From Mobilisporobacter senegalensis (GTDB lineage Bacteria > Bacillota > Clostridia > Lachnospirales > Lachnospiraceae), in NCBI RefSeq assembly GCF_003752155.1, contig NZ_RJVG01000001.1, positions 581,375 through 645,374 on the forward strand: a stretch of 64,000 nucleotides of DNA, in the 5' to 3' direction. Positions 26,764-34,948 of the stretch are shown one piece after another. Both the position numbers and the translations under genes were made by a program. A model generated the notes under the pieces. The model was not told where the DNA came from, searched no databases, and worked only from the letters and a program-made list of their open reading frames with translations. Numbering within the stretch: position 1 is the stretch's first letter; each line of letters opens with the position of its first letter.

Positions 26764-27936
26764 CTAATAGTATTTTATATTAACATTTTTACCCATACGG
26801 AGAAGAACTTCCTTCAATTGTTCTACTAAGTTCATTCGGATACTTAAATCAAATGGAAGGGCAGTATTTTGATGTGCTTCATTCATTGCTTTTCCAACAT
26901 ATAGATTTAATTTTGTGCAATCTTCTATCAATAATTTAGCAATAGCAGAACCTCCATTCTCCTTGTCTAACTCCATGAAGAATTCTTCATCCACTTCATT
27001 CTCAACATATCGTTTTAAGAGGGATAATGCTCTTGTTAATGTTAAAACGCCTTCTGTGACCAAATCTATTCCCTTAATTTTAGCAATAGGAGGCAGGTCA
27101 GGATCAGTGTAATTTAATGATGTTTTAATTTCTTCCTTCAAGACTCTGGAAACGATATTGGCACTGGTTCCCCCACATACGATCTTCGTTCCATCTTCTT
27201 TCATGAAATCTGCAATTACCAAATTATCATCGCTCTTATTTAATGGAGGTCCGGTAAACAAATCCACTATTTGAGCATCCATAACCCGGACTGCCGCTAC
27301 TGTAGTATCATCTCCCGGCAATTGCAGATATAAGTCATCACATGCTTTGCTAAGTATGGTTGCAAGTCTTGCTGCTGATCTGGTCTCTCTGCTCATATTC
27401 ACAGAATACTCAGCCATACTATCCCATGTCCATCCAAAGTTTAAAACTTTTCCCACACCGGCGTGAATAACTCCATCACTCATTAGAATAAATGTATCAT
27501 CCGTCTCTGGTTTAAAACGGTACTCCTTAATGACCTTATCATATATTTTTCTTTCTTTATAAGGCATATGATATAGTTTCCCGTTCCGGATAAAAACACA
27601 GCCCGGGTTATCGAATTCCACCAGATAAGCTTCTCTGTTATGAAAAATCTGTAGAATGCTAAAAGTTGAATAGGCAACCTCTCTTACCTGACAGATTGGT
27701 AACGTTTTAATAATTGTTTCAATACATTCCTCAATAAGGGCTCCATTTAAAAACATAGTCCCCAGAATTTTAGTGGTAAGGGTAGCTAAGATATTTGCTT
27801 TCACTCCGCTTCCCATGCCATCAGCTAGAATAATAATATCTGAATCCTTTGTTTTTAGTACTTCAACTTTATCTCCACATAATTCTTCTCCATATTTATT
27901 CAGACTCTTATAGGATACATCTACGCAGATATTCAT
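26764..27936 (-). CDS. SpoIIE/PP2C-family serine phosphatase
   Basis: A 390-residue PP2C-type phosphatase. Metal-binding acidic motifs ILADGMGSG, FILMSDGVIHAG and GDDTTVAAVRV are present in the first 220 residues. The last 170 residues are an extra domain (KIVCGGTSANIVSRVL and helical C-terminus) not seen in minimal PP2C domains. It overlaps the PAS-hydrogenase gene by 4 bases (ATGA) and is the last gene of the operon. PP2C genes next to sensory [FeFe] hydrogenases are a known Clostridia pattern. It may dephosphorylate a regulator controlled by the HATPase upstream in the operon. Confidence 0.88.
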   Translation of the reverse strand: MNICVDVSYKSLNKYGEELCGDKVEVLKTKDSDIIILADGMGSGVKANILATLTTKILGTMFLNGALIEECIETIIKTLPICQVREVAYSTFSILQIFHNREAYLVEFDNPGCVFIRNGKLYHMPYKERKIYDKVIKEYRFKPETDDTFILMSDGVIHAGVGKVLNFGWTWDSMAEYSVNMSRETRSAARLATILSKACDDLYLQLPGDDTTVAAVRVMDAQIVDLFTGPPLNKSDDNLVIADFMKEDGTKIVCGGTSANIVSRVLKEEIKTSLNYTDPDLPPIAKIKGIDLVTEGVLTLTRALSLLKRYVENEVDEEFFMELDKENGGSAIAKLLIEDCTKLNLYVGKAMNEAHQNTALPFDLSIRMNLVEQLKEVLLRMGKNVNIKYY

Positions 27937-29663
27937 AGACTCTCCTCCCCATCAAAAAGAATGGTATCTCGAAGTTTGGTAAGTGTGACTTTTGTTTCAG
28001 CAGTGGTCTCTCCAAGAAGTCCTGCGATTTGCTGGGCTACTAACATTTGTTTATCAATTACCTTTTGAGCCATTTCAATAGTTTCAACTTTTATCTTATA
28101 AGCCTGCTGCTTTCTTTCTTCTTCTGACGACATATCCTGGAATACCCCAAGTATACTATTTTGTTCTTTAATATATACAATGTTTTGAAGGGTCGTGATA
28201 GATCTGTCTTCATACTTTACCAGCTTGCCCAAAATATTCTTATGAGTATTTAATACCTCTTCAAAATAGGAATGGTCAATAAATTCGTATAAATACATAT
28301 TTAAAGCCTTAATCCTTGAGGTTTTAAATAATTTTTGTGCAGCCCCGTTAAATTCAATAATCTTCATTTCTGAATCTACAATAATAATAATATTAGGAGT
28401 AGATTCTAACACAAGATTAGATAAAGATTGTGCTTTTTCATGTAAGAAAGGGATACACATATTAAGTTCCGCTTTTTTCTGATATACTGCAATTGCTTTA
28501 TCCCTGCAGGTGGAATATCCACACGCTCCACAATTAAGCTCTCCATCCTTATCAAATTTTCCTATCTTTCCAAGAATTTTTACTATATCTTCCTCAGATG
28601 GCATCTCTTCTTTCGGCGAACGGTCATAGAAATCTTTATTTAAAGAGATTTGCCTGCTTATCACAGGAAATTCTGCATTATCTGGTGATCTCTTTTCTAT
28701 CATTTCTTCCATATCTAATTTAATTTTAAATCTGGATACTGATTTATTTTCAAGGGCAGAGCCTTTAATACAGCCTCCATTACATATATTTGCTTCAATA
28801 AAGCAGTTTTTCATGCCTTCTTTTTCCATACCTTCAAATAATTCTAAACAATTCTTAATTCCATGGACATAAAACTTCCGATATGTATTGGATTCATCTT
28901 CACCGGCAATAACTGAAGATAGCACTCCGCTGCTGATCGGGTATAAACGATTTACTAAAGGGTCCGGATTATGAGGCTTTGTATCTTCACAATCCAGAAT
29001 ATTAATATTCTCCTCCTGTAACCATTCCTCAAGCTCAGTAAAATTAATTACTGCATCTATGTATCCCTTTGTACGTTCATCTCCCATTGCTTCTCTTTTC
29101 TTTGCAATACATGGTCCTAAAAAAACCACCTTCACATCATCTTTAAATGCTTCCTTTATCATCTTTCCATGAGCAATCATTGGAGAAACTACCGGTGCCA
29201 TATACTTTGTTAATTCTGGATAGTATATTTCAATTAAATCATTTACACTTGGGCAAGAGGTTGTAATAATATTTTTCATTTTTCCCTCTTTTAAAAGCCG
29301 GTTATATTCATTGGTAACATATACTGCACCTTCTGCAGTTTCACGAACTTGATAAAATCCTAACTTTAAAAGTGCACTAACTACCTGCCCTGGTGTTTTA
29401 TAGTTCAAAACCCCTAAATAAGAAGGAGCAATAGAAACCACGGTTTTTGTATTTTCCTTTAAAAATCCTTTTACCCTGTTAAGATCACTTATAAATGATT
29501 TCGCATTCTGAGGACAGGCTTCAAGACAATGACCGCACAAAATGCACTTATCATTCATGATCTGGGCCTGGGCATTCTTTACTGAGATTGCTTTTACTTC
29601 GCACGTCCTTACACATTTATAACAATTTTTACATCTGGCCTCTTTAAATCCAATTACATTCAT
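27933..29663 (-). CDS. sensory-type [FeFe] hydrogenase homologue with PAS domain
   Basis: A 576-residue protein. Domains in order: two [4Fe-4S] ferredoxin motifs (C11/14/17/21 and C40/43/46/50); an H-cluster-like domain with L1 TSCPSV (C137), L2 GPCIAKK (C185) and L3 CNGGC (C294, C298); a further Fe-S motif (C378, C381, C386, C403); a PAS domain (about 418-515); and a helical tail. The motifs differ from the catalytic TSCSPGW, MPCTAKKFE and CPGGC but keep the cysteines, as in group C (HydS-like) hydrogenases. Probably senses H2 or redox state and signals to the PP2C protein whose gene overlaps it by 4 bases. Confidence 0.85.
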   Translation of the reverse strand: MNVIGFKEARCKNCYKCVRTCEVKAISVKNAQAQIMNDKCILCGHCLEACPQNAKSFISDLNRVKGFLKENTKTVVSIAPSYLGVLNYKTPGQVVSALLKLGFYQVRETAEGAVYVTNEYNRLLKEGKMKNIITTSCPSVNDLIEIYYPELTKYMAPVVSPMIAHGKMIKEAFKDDVKVVFLGPCIAKKREAMGDERTKGYIDAVINFTELEEWLQEENINILDCEDTKPHNPDPLVNRLYPISSGVLSSVIAGEDESNTYRKFYVHGIKNCLELFEGMEKEGMKNCFIEANICNGGCIKGSALENKSVSRFKIKLDMEEMIEKRSPDNAEFPVISRQISLNKDFYDRSPKEEMPSEEDIVKILGKIGKFDKDGELNCGACGYSTCRDKAIAVYQKKAELNMCIPFLHEKAQSLSNLVLESTPNIIIIVDSEMKIIEFNGAAQKLFKTSRIKALNMYLYEFIDHSYFEEVLNTHKNILGKLVKYEDRSITTLQNIVYIKEQNSILGVFQDMSSEEERKQQAYKIKVETIEMAQKVIDKQMLVAQQIAGLLGETTAETKVTLTKLRDTILFDGEESL

Positions 29664-29908
29664 TTGTAAAGCCTCCTTAAAATCTCATCATTAAAAAATT
29701 TTTCTGTATCGCGAGGAGTTAAGGAGAATATTTGATTATTTAATTTTACACAGACTCCTTCCATACAATGATCCATGCAAAACGATCCACTCAATTCTAC
29801 TTCATCTTTTAGATTATGTGTTATTAAAAATTCTTCTAAACTGTTTACAATTTCCCTGGAACCTTTTAAGTGGCAGGAACTTCCTATACATACTGTAATT
29901 TTAATCAT
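29660..29908 (-). CDS. small thioredoxin-fold [2Fe-2S] protein (NuoE/HndB-like)
   Basis: An 82-residue protein with CIGSSCHLKG near the N-terminus and CMDHCMEGVCV later, the two cysteine pairs of thioredoxin-like [2Fe-2S] ferredoxins. It resembles the C-terminal half of NuoE. It overlaps the PAS-hydrogenase gene by 4 bases and probably passes electrons to or from it. Residues after position 55 are a short beta/alpha end without motif. Confidence 0.85.
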   Translation of the reverse strand: MIKITVCIGSSCHLKGSREIVNSLEEFLITHNLKDEVELSGSFCMDHCMEGVCVKLNNQIFSLTPRDTEKFFNDEILRRLYK

Positions 29909-29924
29909 ATGTCCTTTACTTCCT

Positions 29925-30635
29925 TTACTTTAGTGTATCAAAGATATCTTTTATATCACGGCTTTTACTATAAATATAATTAACTGGTTCGCTTATATGT
30001 TCCAAATAATGTGCATCAGAATTGGTTATTATTTTACAATTTTCAAGGTATGGATTCACTTTCCTTAAATGATGAAGCTTTCCCATATCCTTTAATTCAA
30101 AACATGTAAATTTAGATTCTGGTGGTACAAATCCTAAATTAGATAACAGACTGTTTGCGTTTTTATCAATATGTGCTGGAATCATTATACCATGAAATTT
30201 TTTGACCAGATCATAAACATGATGAAATGGAATATTGGTAGCATTGATCAATAAATTAGGTTCATTTCCTATGACATTATCCTTTTCATCATAAATCTGC
30301 TGTTTTCCAAAGATGGCTTCCTCATTAGGAATATATATTAGCTGTTTATAAATATATTCATCAAAATTCATTGCATCGTCCAAATTCTGAAACAGGCAAA
30401 CTACATGAACCTCTTCTGCAGTACATAATTCCATTCCCGGTATGGCTATAATTCCATGCTCCTTCGCAATTTTTAAAAATGCCGGACAATTTTTACAGGA
30501 ATTATGATCTGTCAAGGCAATTACATCTAATTCTTTTACTACAGCCATTCCTACTATATTGGCTGGGGTCATATCGTCATCACCGCATGGAGACAGACAG
30601 GAATGTATATGAAAGTCGTATGAAAGACTAATCAT
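29925..30635 (-). CDS. PHP-domain metal-dependent phosphoesterase
   Basis: A 236-residue PHP protein with DFHIHSCLSPCGDDDM, IALTDHNS, IPGMELCTAEEVHVVCLF, IPAHIDK and ITNSDAHYL, which are the His/Asp metal ligands in the usual order. PHP enzymes hydrolyse phosphoesters such as 3',5'-nucleoside bisphosphates or histidinol phosphate. The first gives a possible link to nucleotide signalling in this operon. The start overlaps the end of the preceding DRTGG gene by 8 bases. Substrate unknown. Confidence 0.88.
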   Translation of the reverse strand: MISLSYDFHIHSCLSPCGDDDMTPANIVGMAVVKELDVIALTDHNSCKNCPAFLKIAKEHGIIAIPGMELCTAEEVHVVCLFQNLDDAMNFDEYIYKQLIYIPNEEAIFGKQQIYDEKDNVIGNEPNLLINATNIPFHHVYDLVKKFHGIMIPAHIDKNANSLLSNLGFVPPESKFTCFELKDMGKLHHLRKVNPYLENCKIITNSDAHYLEHISEPVNYIYSKSRDIKDIFDTLK

Positions 30636-30963
30636 GAAGATATTGATATACAGTCAGAGCTGCCTCAAAGATCGGCTCATTCGTACTAAGCACTGTGATA
30701 TTCTGAGCTTTCGCTTTTTGTAACGCTATATTATCCAACTCTGCCCCCTCAGCTAAAATAATACATGCTACATCCGTTAATTCTGCAACTGCCAGAGTAT
30801 TTATATTACCCATAACCGTGACCCAAACAGATTTTTCCGGTGCTTTACTCATAGCAATACTAAGTAAATCACAGCAAAATGGTTTGGTTATATCCTGTTC
30901 TAGGTCGTCTCCATAATTTACCACATTGTATTTTTCTTTCTGGATCAATTCTTTTACAGTCAT
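30628..30963 (-). CDS. DRTGG-domain protein, copy 2
   Basis: A 111-residue protein related to the DRTGG domain (named after a motif in phosphotransacetylase and CBS-type pyrophosphatases): MTVKELIQ, then VTVMGNINTLAVAELTDVAC, AEGAELDNIALQKAKAQNIT and VLSTNEPIFEAALTVYQYL. It is paralogous to the gene at 32745-33095. Freestanding DRTGG proteins are of unknown function; a ligand-binding regulatory role is usual. The ATG at 30963 has AAAGGAGG just upstream and is chosen over the earlier in-frame start, which lies inside the preceding gene. Confidence 0.75.
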   Translation of the reverse strand: MTVKELIQKEKYNVVNYGDDLEQDITKPFCCDLLSIAMSKAPEKSVWVTVMGNINTLAVAELTDVACIILAEGAELDNIALQKAKAQNITVLSTNEPIFEAALTVYQYLHD

Positions 30964-30974
30964 AATAACCTCCT

Positions 30975-32243
30975 TTAAGAGTCTGGGTGGCATTCATTAA
31001 TATACTGGCGGAATATATGAATACAATCCATCTCACTTGCCACACCTCTTACTACATCTTCTGCCAATGCTTTACAGGTTGGTGCTCCACATGATCCACA
31101 ATCCAGTCCCGGGAATTTTTCGCATAGCTCTTCAACCTTTGCAATCTTACCAATACTTTCCTTGACATCTAATCCTAAATTAAATACCGGTTCGTATTGA
31201 ACTCCTTTTGTCCAGAACCCATCTAAGATCTCCTCTTTATATAAATGATTACGGGCTACCGGCATGTATTTTCTCAGCCTTTTTAACTTCACTTTGGCAA
31301 CAAAAGGATTTTCAACCGTTAAGACTCCTCCTACACAACCACCATTGCAGGCATTTAATTCTATAAATTCCAGAGAGGAAAATTTCTGATCTTCCAAATC
31401 TTCCAAAACACGGATTACATTTTCAATCCCATCTGCTGCCAGATAGTTATCTGTAAGTAAGCCACCGGCTTCTCCACCTGTTCCTCCCCAGCTGATTCCG
31501 ATTTTACCTGATATGGCAATATCTTCAATATCCTGTTTCTTTTCGATCTGGCTCATATAATTTAAGATCTTTGGGTAAATTTCCTTTATGGCTATTACCG
31601 CATCTACATCGCTCTTTTCATATCCCAAAGGTTCCTTTACAGCACTGACCTTCGCTGCACAAGGGGATATGAAAATTATTCCAATTTTATCAGCTGATAA
31701 TCCTGTTGCCTCCATGGCTTTTTTTCGCGCTAACTCTGCGGCTATATCAACCGGTGCTTTTATTGGAAGTAAATGTTCCAGAAGATTGGGGAAACGCACA
31801 CGGATCAAACGTACCACCGAAGGACAGGCAGTGCTAATAAGTGGATAATTACTTTTATGCTCTTCCACATATTTTCTAGACATTTCAGATACTAATTCAG
31901 CAGCTCCGCTCACTTCATATATATCATCAAACCCCATTCGTTTTAAAGCAGTGAGTATAATATTAATATCATCTAAATTATTAAATTGCCCATATAGAGA
32001 TGGTGCGGGAAGTGCAACTGTATATTCATACTGATTCATAACATTAAGAGGATCATAAACTGCAAGTTTTGCATGGTGAGGGCATATGCGAATACACTCT
32101 CCACAGTCGATACAAAATTGCTTCGTTATCACAGCTTTACCATTTCGTACACGAATTGCCCCGGTAGGACATCTTTTAATACAGTTAATACAACCTTTAC
32201 ATAAATTCTCTTCTAATCGGACAGCAGTAAAAAACTTATCCAT
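30975..32243 (-). CDS. sensory-type [FeFe] hydrogenase homologue without PAS domain
   Basis: A 422-residue relative of the protein at 27933-29663. It has two [4Fe-4S] ferredoxin motifs (C15/18/21/25 and C44/47/50/54), L1 STACPSV (C140), L2 ISPCAAKV (C195), L3 NACNGGCVGG (C299, C303) and a C-terminal Fe-S motif (C382, C385, C390, C407). The PAS domain is missing. The L1 cysteine is preceded by Ala, as reported for HydS-type sensory hydrogenases. It sits between a HATPase gene and a DRTGG gene in the same operon. Sensing or electron transfer is inferred; catalysis is not excluded. Confidence 0.82.
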   Translation of the reverse strand: MDKFFTAVRLEENLCKGCINCIKRCPTGAIRVRNGKAVITKQFCIDCGECIRICPHHAKLAVYDPLNVMNQYEYTVALPAPSLYGQFNNLDDINIILTALKRMGFDDIYEVSGAAELVSEMSRKYVEEHKSNYPLISTACPSVVRLIRVRFPNLLEHLLPIKAPVDIAAELARKKAMEATGLSADKIGIIFISPCAAKVSAVKEPLGYEKSDVDAVIAIKEIYPKILNYMSQIEKKQDIEDIAISGKIGISWGGTGGEAGGLLTDNYLAADGIENVIRVLEDLEDQKFSSLEFIELNACNGGCVGGVLTVENPFVAKVKLKRLRKYMPVARNHLYKEEILDGFWTKGVQYEPVFNLGLDVKESIGKIAKVEELCEKFPGLDCGSCGAPTCKALAEDVVRGVASEMDCIHIFRQYINECHPDS

Positions 32244-32325
32244 TTTCTTATCCTCTCTACGATTATTTATAATCAGGAAATTGTTAATTTAATAACAATA
32301 AGTTTTATCATTCCTGATTCATATT

Positions 32326-32754
32326 TTATAGTTTAACTGTCATTGTTACTGTGGTTCCTACACCTAATTCTGTTTGTATCTTCATCTGATCTGAATATTT
32401 TTTCATATTAGGTAATCCCATTCCTGCACCAAACCCTAAAGATCGGACTTTATCCGGTGCAGTTGAATAACCTGCCTGCATTGCTAATTCAATATCAGCA
32501 ATTCCAGGGCCTTCATCCTCCAAAATCATCTTTACTTCATCTGGAGAAACTATAATATTTATGGTTCCTCCATTGGCGTGGATTACCATATTTATTTCAC
32601 CTTCATACATTGCAATAGCTACTTTACGAACTGCCTCAGGGCTGACTCCCATTTGTTTTAACTTCCCTTTAACATCACTGGATGCTTCTCCTGCCCTTGT
32701 AAAATCATCCGGGGATATGTTGTAGGTTAAATGTAATTGATCACTCAAGAGCAT
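32326..32754 (-). CDS. anti-sigma-type HATPase (RsbT/SpoIIAB-like serine kinase)
   Basis: A 142-residue GHKL ATPase with N box EGEINMVIHANG, G1 box LEDEGPGI and G2 box GFGAGMGLPNMKKY. Proteins of this size and motif set act as serine kinases or anti-sigma factors in partner-switching systems with PP2C phosphatases; one is encoded at the end of this operon. No anti-anti-sigma (STAS) gene is visible nearby, so the phosphorylated target is unknown. Overlaps the upstream DRTGG gene by 10 bases. Confidence 0.88.
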   Translation of the reverse strand: MLLSDQLHLTYNISPDDFTRAGEASSDVKGKLKQMGVSPEAVRKVAIAMYEGEINMVIHANGGTINIIVSPDEVKMILEDEGPGIADIELAMQAGYSTAPDKVRSLGFGAGMGLPNMKKYSDQMKIQTELGVGTTVTMTVKL

Positions 32755-33095
32755 GCACCTCCCCGTAGTCCTTGTTCATAAAGCAAACCACAAGCTGAAA
32801 ACATCCTGTGATCTGTTGTTAATAAAGCAATACCTCTCTCCTTTGCCAATGAAATCATACCCTCATCCGGCTTTTTCCCTCTTACGAACACAATACAGAC
32901 AATATCCATCATCTCTGCTGTCCGAACTACCTGAGGATTACATAAACCTGTTAATAATACCGATTGATTTTTAGAAAATGCAAGTACATCACTCATCATA
33001 TCTGCCCCACATGCTGTGTGTACTTCCTTCTCCAGATATTCTTCTCCACAAATAATACTTCCATCTAATATAGTTTTCACATCTTTTACAGTCAT
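32745..33095 (-). CDS. DRTGG-domain protein, copy 1
   Basis: A 116-residue DRTGG-type protein (MTVKDVKTILDGSIICGEEY; VLLTGLCNPQVVRTAEMMD; GISLAKERG-like segment; TTDHRMFSACGLLYEQGL). It is the first gene of the leftward sensory operon and a paralogue of the protein at 30628-30963. Several cysteines (CGEE, ACGAD, CGLL, ACS) are scattered through it. Function unknown; the domain is thought to bind a small ligand in other proteins. Ribosome site AAGGGGA lies upstream of the ATG. Confidence 0.75.
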   Translation of the reverse strand: MTVKDVKTILDGSIICGEEYLEKEVHTACGADMMSDVLAFSKNQSVLLTGLCNPQVVRTAEMMDIVCIVFVRGKKPDEGMISLAKERGIALLTTDHRMFSACGLLYEQGLRGGACS

Positions 33096-33164
33096 ACGGT
33101 TCCCCTTTGCTTTTATTAAAAAGTATCTTTATTAGCAGTATAATATTTCCTTATTATTTAACTA

Positions 33165-33193
33165 AGTATAGCATTAACCCCTCCAGTTTTCAA
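33165..33193 (-). promoter_or_regulatory. promoter of the sensory hydrogenase operon
   Basis: TTGAAA (33193-33188), 17-base spacer, TATACT (33170-33165) with a TGC extension, on the minus strand about 70 bases before the first start codon. Confidence 0.65.
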
Positions 33194-33289
33194 CCAGTAT
33201 TCATCATTACGATTTATTAGTATTTCATAAAAAAATACATTATTTCCACCATAATAAGTCATTAAAATGTAGATTTTTTATCAAATACA

Positions 33290-33298
33290 TGATATACT
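33290..33298 (+). promoter_or_regulatory. extended -10 promoter of the bifurcating hydrogenase operon
   Basis: TGATATACT (33290-33298) with no clear -35, giving a leader of roughly 78 bases. It is divergent from the sensory operon promoter about 100 bases away. Confidence 0.4.
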
Positions 33299-33382
33299 GT
33301 TGTTACTTATCGACAGAGAATTACAAATACCGGTCGATATTAACTTAGAATTAAAAAAGCTATTAATCAAGGAGGTTTAAAA

Positions 33383-33877
33383 ATGAGTTCCAAAACAAAC
33401 ACAGTCCCTTTTGCAGGAACAAAAGAGCAAGAGTCGGAACTACTTAAAGTCATTAATGCACATAAAGATGACAAAGGTGCTTTAATGCCAATCTTACAAC
33501 AGGCACAGAACATTTATGGTTACTTACCAATTGAAGTACAAACCATGATATCTAATGAGATGGATATTCCTTTAGAAAAAATCTATGGTGTAGTTACTTT
33601 CTATTCACAATTCTCATTAAGCCCAAAAGGAAAGTATAAGATTTCTGTCTGTCTTGGTACCGCTTGCTATGTAAAAGGCTCCGGTGATCTTTACAATAAG
33701 TTAAAAGACTTGCTTCACATTGATGGTGGTGAATGTACACCAGATGGTAAATTCTCATTGGAAGCCTGCCGCTGTATTGGTGCATGTGGCCTGGCTCCTG
33801 TTCTTACTGTCAATGAAGATGTTTATGGACGATTAACTGTTGACGACATATCTGGTATACTTAAGAAATATGAGTAA
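33383..33877 (+). CDS. hndA: NuoE-like [2Fe-2S] subunit of electron-bifurcating hydrogenase (HndA/HydC)
   Basis: A 164-residue thioredoxin-fold ferredoxin. The [2Fe-2S] ligands are in CLGTACYVKGSG and CRCIGACGLAPV. The N-terminal helical part LPILQQAQNIYGYLPIEVQ and GVVTFYSQFSL are NuoE hallmarks. It works with NuoF-like and hydrogenase subunits to couple NADH and reduced ferredoxin to H2. AAGGAGG precedes the ATG by 6 bases. First gene of the operon. Confidence 0.93.
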   Translation: MSSKTNTVPFAGTKEQESELLKVINAHKDDKGALMPILQQAQNIYGYLPIEVQTMISNEMDIPLEKIYGVVTFYSQFSLSPKGKYKISVCLGTACYVKGSGDLYNKLKDLLHIDGGECTPDGKFSLEACRCIGACGLAPVLTVNEDVYGRLTVDDISGILKKYE

Positions 33878-33891
33878 GTGATACATAGATT

Positions 33892-34449
33892 ATGATGACA
33901 GAACTTTCACTTAATGTATTAGATGTGGCGCAAAATTCTATACGTGCTAAATCGAGCCTTATACAGATAACTGTTTCAATTAATACTATGCAAGATCAAT
34001 TGTTAATTGAAATACTGGACAACGGTCTCGGCATGTCAAAGGAACAATTAAAAAAAGTAGAAGATCCTTTTTTTACAACACGTACTACCAGGTCGGTGGG
34101 ACTTGGAATTCCTTTTTTCAAATATGCAGCCCAGAGCACCGGCGGAGTTTTTCGTATCGATTCAGATCCAGGTAAGGGTACCAGTGTGACGGCAATATTT
34201 TCACTATCCCATATAGACAGGATGCCCCTTGGAGATATGACAAGTACTGTTCATACTTTAATAACATTTAATACTGATATTGATTTTTTGTATTCTTACA
34301 CTGTAGATAATAAAAGCTTTATCTTAGACACTCGTGAATTTCGTAAAATCCTTGGTGATGTACCTTTTAACATTCCAGAAATTTCTGAATATATTAAAGA
34401 TTTTTTACGTGAGAACCAAGATGAAGTTAACAATGGAAGATTTTTTTAA
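33892..34449 (+). CDS. HATPase (histidine-kinase-like ATPase) in the hydrogenase operon
   Basis: A 185-residue protein with the GHKL ATPase fold: N box ELSLNVLDVAQNSIRAKSSL, G1 LDNGLGMS, and G2 TTRSVGLGIPFFKYAAQSTG. There is no dimerisation or phospho-acceptor His domain, so it is not a full histidine kinase; it resembles an isolated ATPase or serine kinase. It is 14 bases downstream of hndA. Genes like this are often found between hndA and hndB homologues in Clostridia. Role unknown, possibly regulatory. Confidence 0.85.
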   Translation: MMTELSLNVLDVAQNSIRAKSSLIQITVSINTMQDQLLIEILDNGLGMSKEQLKKVEDPFFTTRTTRSVGLGIPFFKYAAQSTGGVFRIDSDPGKGTSVTAIFSLSHIDRMPLGDMTSTVHTLITFNTDIDFLYSYTVDNKSFILDTREFRKILGDVPFNIPEISEYIKDFLRENQDEVNNGRFF

Positions 34450-34534
34450 TTATGGGTTGATATATCTTATTAATTTGGCATAAATTTATTCGGGCCCTTT
34501 TATTTAAATTATGTTTGTCAATTATTTAACAGGA

Positions 34535-34548
34535 TTGACTTAAGTCAA
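34535..34548. promoter_or_regulatory. perfect 14-bp palindrome upstream of hndB
   Basis: TTGACTTAAGTCAA stands in the 121-base gap between the HATPase gene and hndB, 22 bases before the hndB start codon. It may be a regulator site for an internal promoter; no matching -10 is obvious. Confidence 0.4.
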
Positions 34549-34570
34549 AAAATAACGAGGAGGATACTAT

Positions 34571-34945
34571 ATGAAGACTCTAGAAGAGTTAAAAGCAATT
34601 AGAGAAAAGATGCAAGGTCAAGTTGGCTTACGTTCTGAAGATGCTAATCAAACAAGAGTTGTTGTTGGTATGGCAACATGTGGAATTGCCAGCGGGGCAA
34701 GACCTGTATTGACTACTCTTTCTGATGCAGTTCAGACCAAGAATTTAACTAATATATCTGTTACTCAAACAGGTTGTATTGGTCTATGCCAGTACGAACC
34801 TATTGTTGAAGTTATGGAACCAGGTAAAGATAAAGTTACTTATATAAAGATGACACCAGAAAAAGCTCTCGAGGTTTTAGAGCAGCACCTTATTCGCGGT
34901 CAGATCGTAAGTAAATACACAATTAATTCCGAAGGGAGGATTTAG
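34571..34945 (+). CDS. hndB: [2Fe-2S] ferredoxin-like subunit HndB
   Basis: A 124-residue thioredoxin-like [2Fe-2S] protein. Ligands lie in MATCGIASGARPV and QTGCIGLCQYEPIVEV. It matches the HndB subunit of NAD(P)-dependent [FeFe] hydrogenases, which passes electrons between the flavin subunit and the hydrogenase. It is 3 bases from hndC, so translation is coupled. GAGGAGG precedes the ATG. Confidence 0.92.
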   Translation: MKTLEELKAIREKMQGQVGLRSEDANQTRVVVGMATCGIASGARPVLTTLSDAVQTKNLTNISVTQTGCIGLCQYEPIVEVMEPGKDKVTYIKMTPEKALEVLEQHLIRGQIVSKYTINSEGRI

Positions 34946-34948
34946 AGC

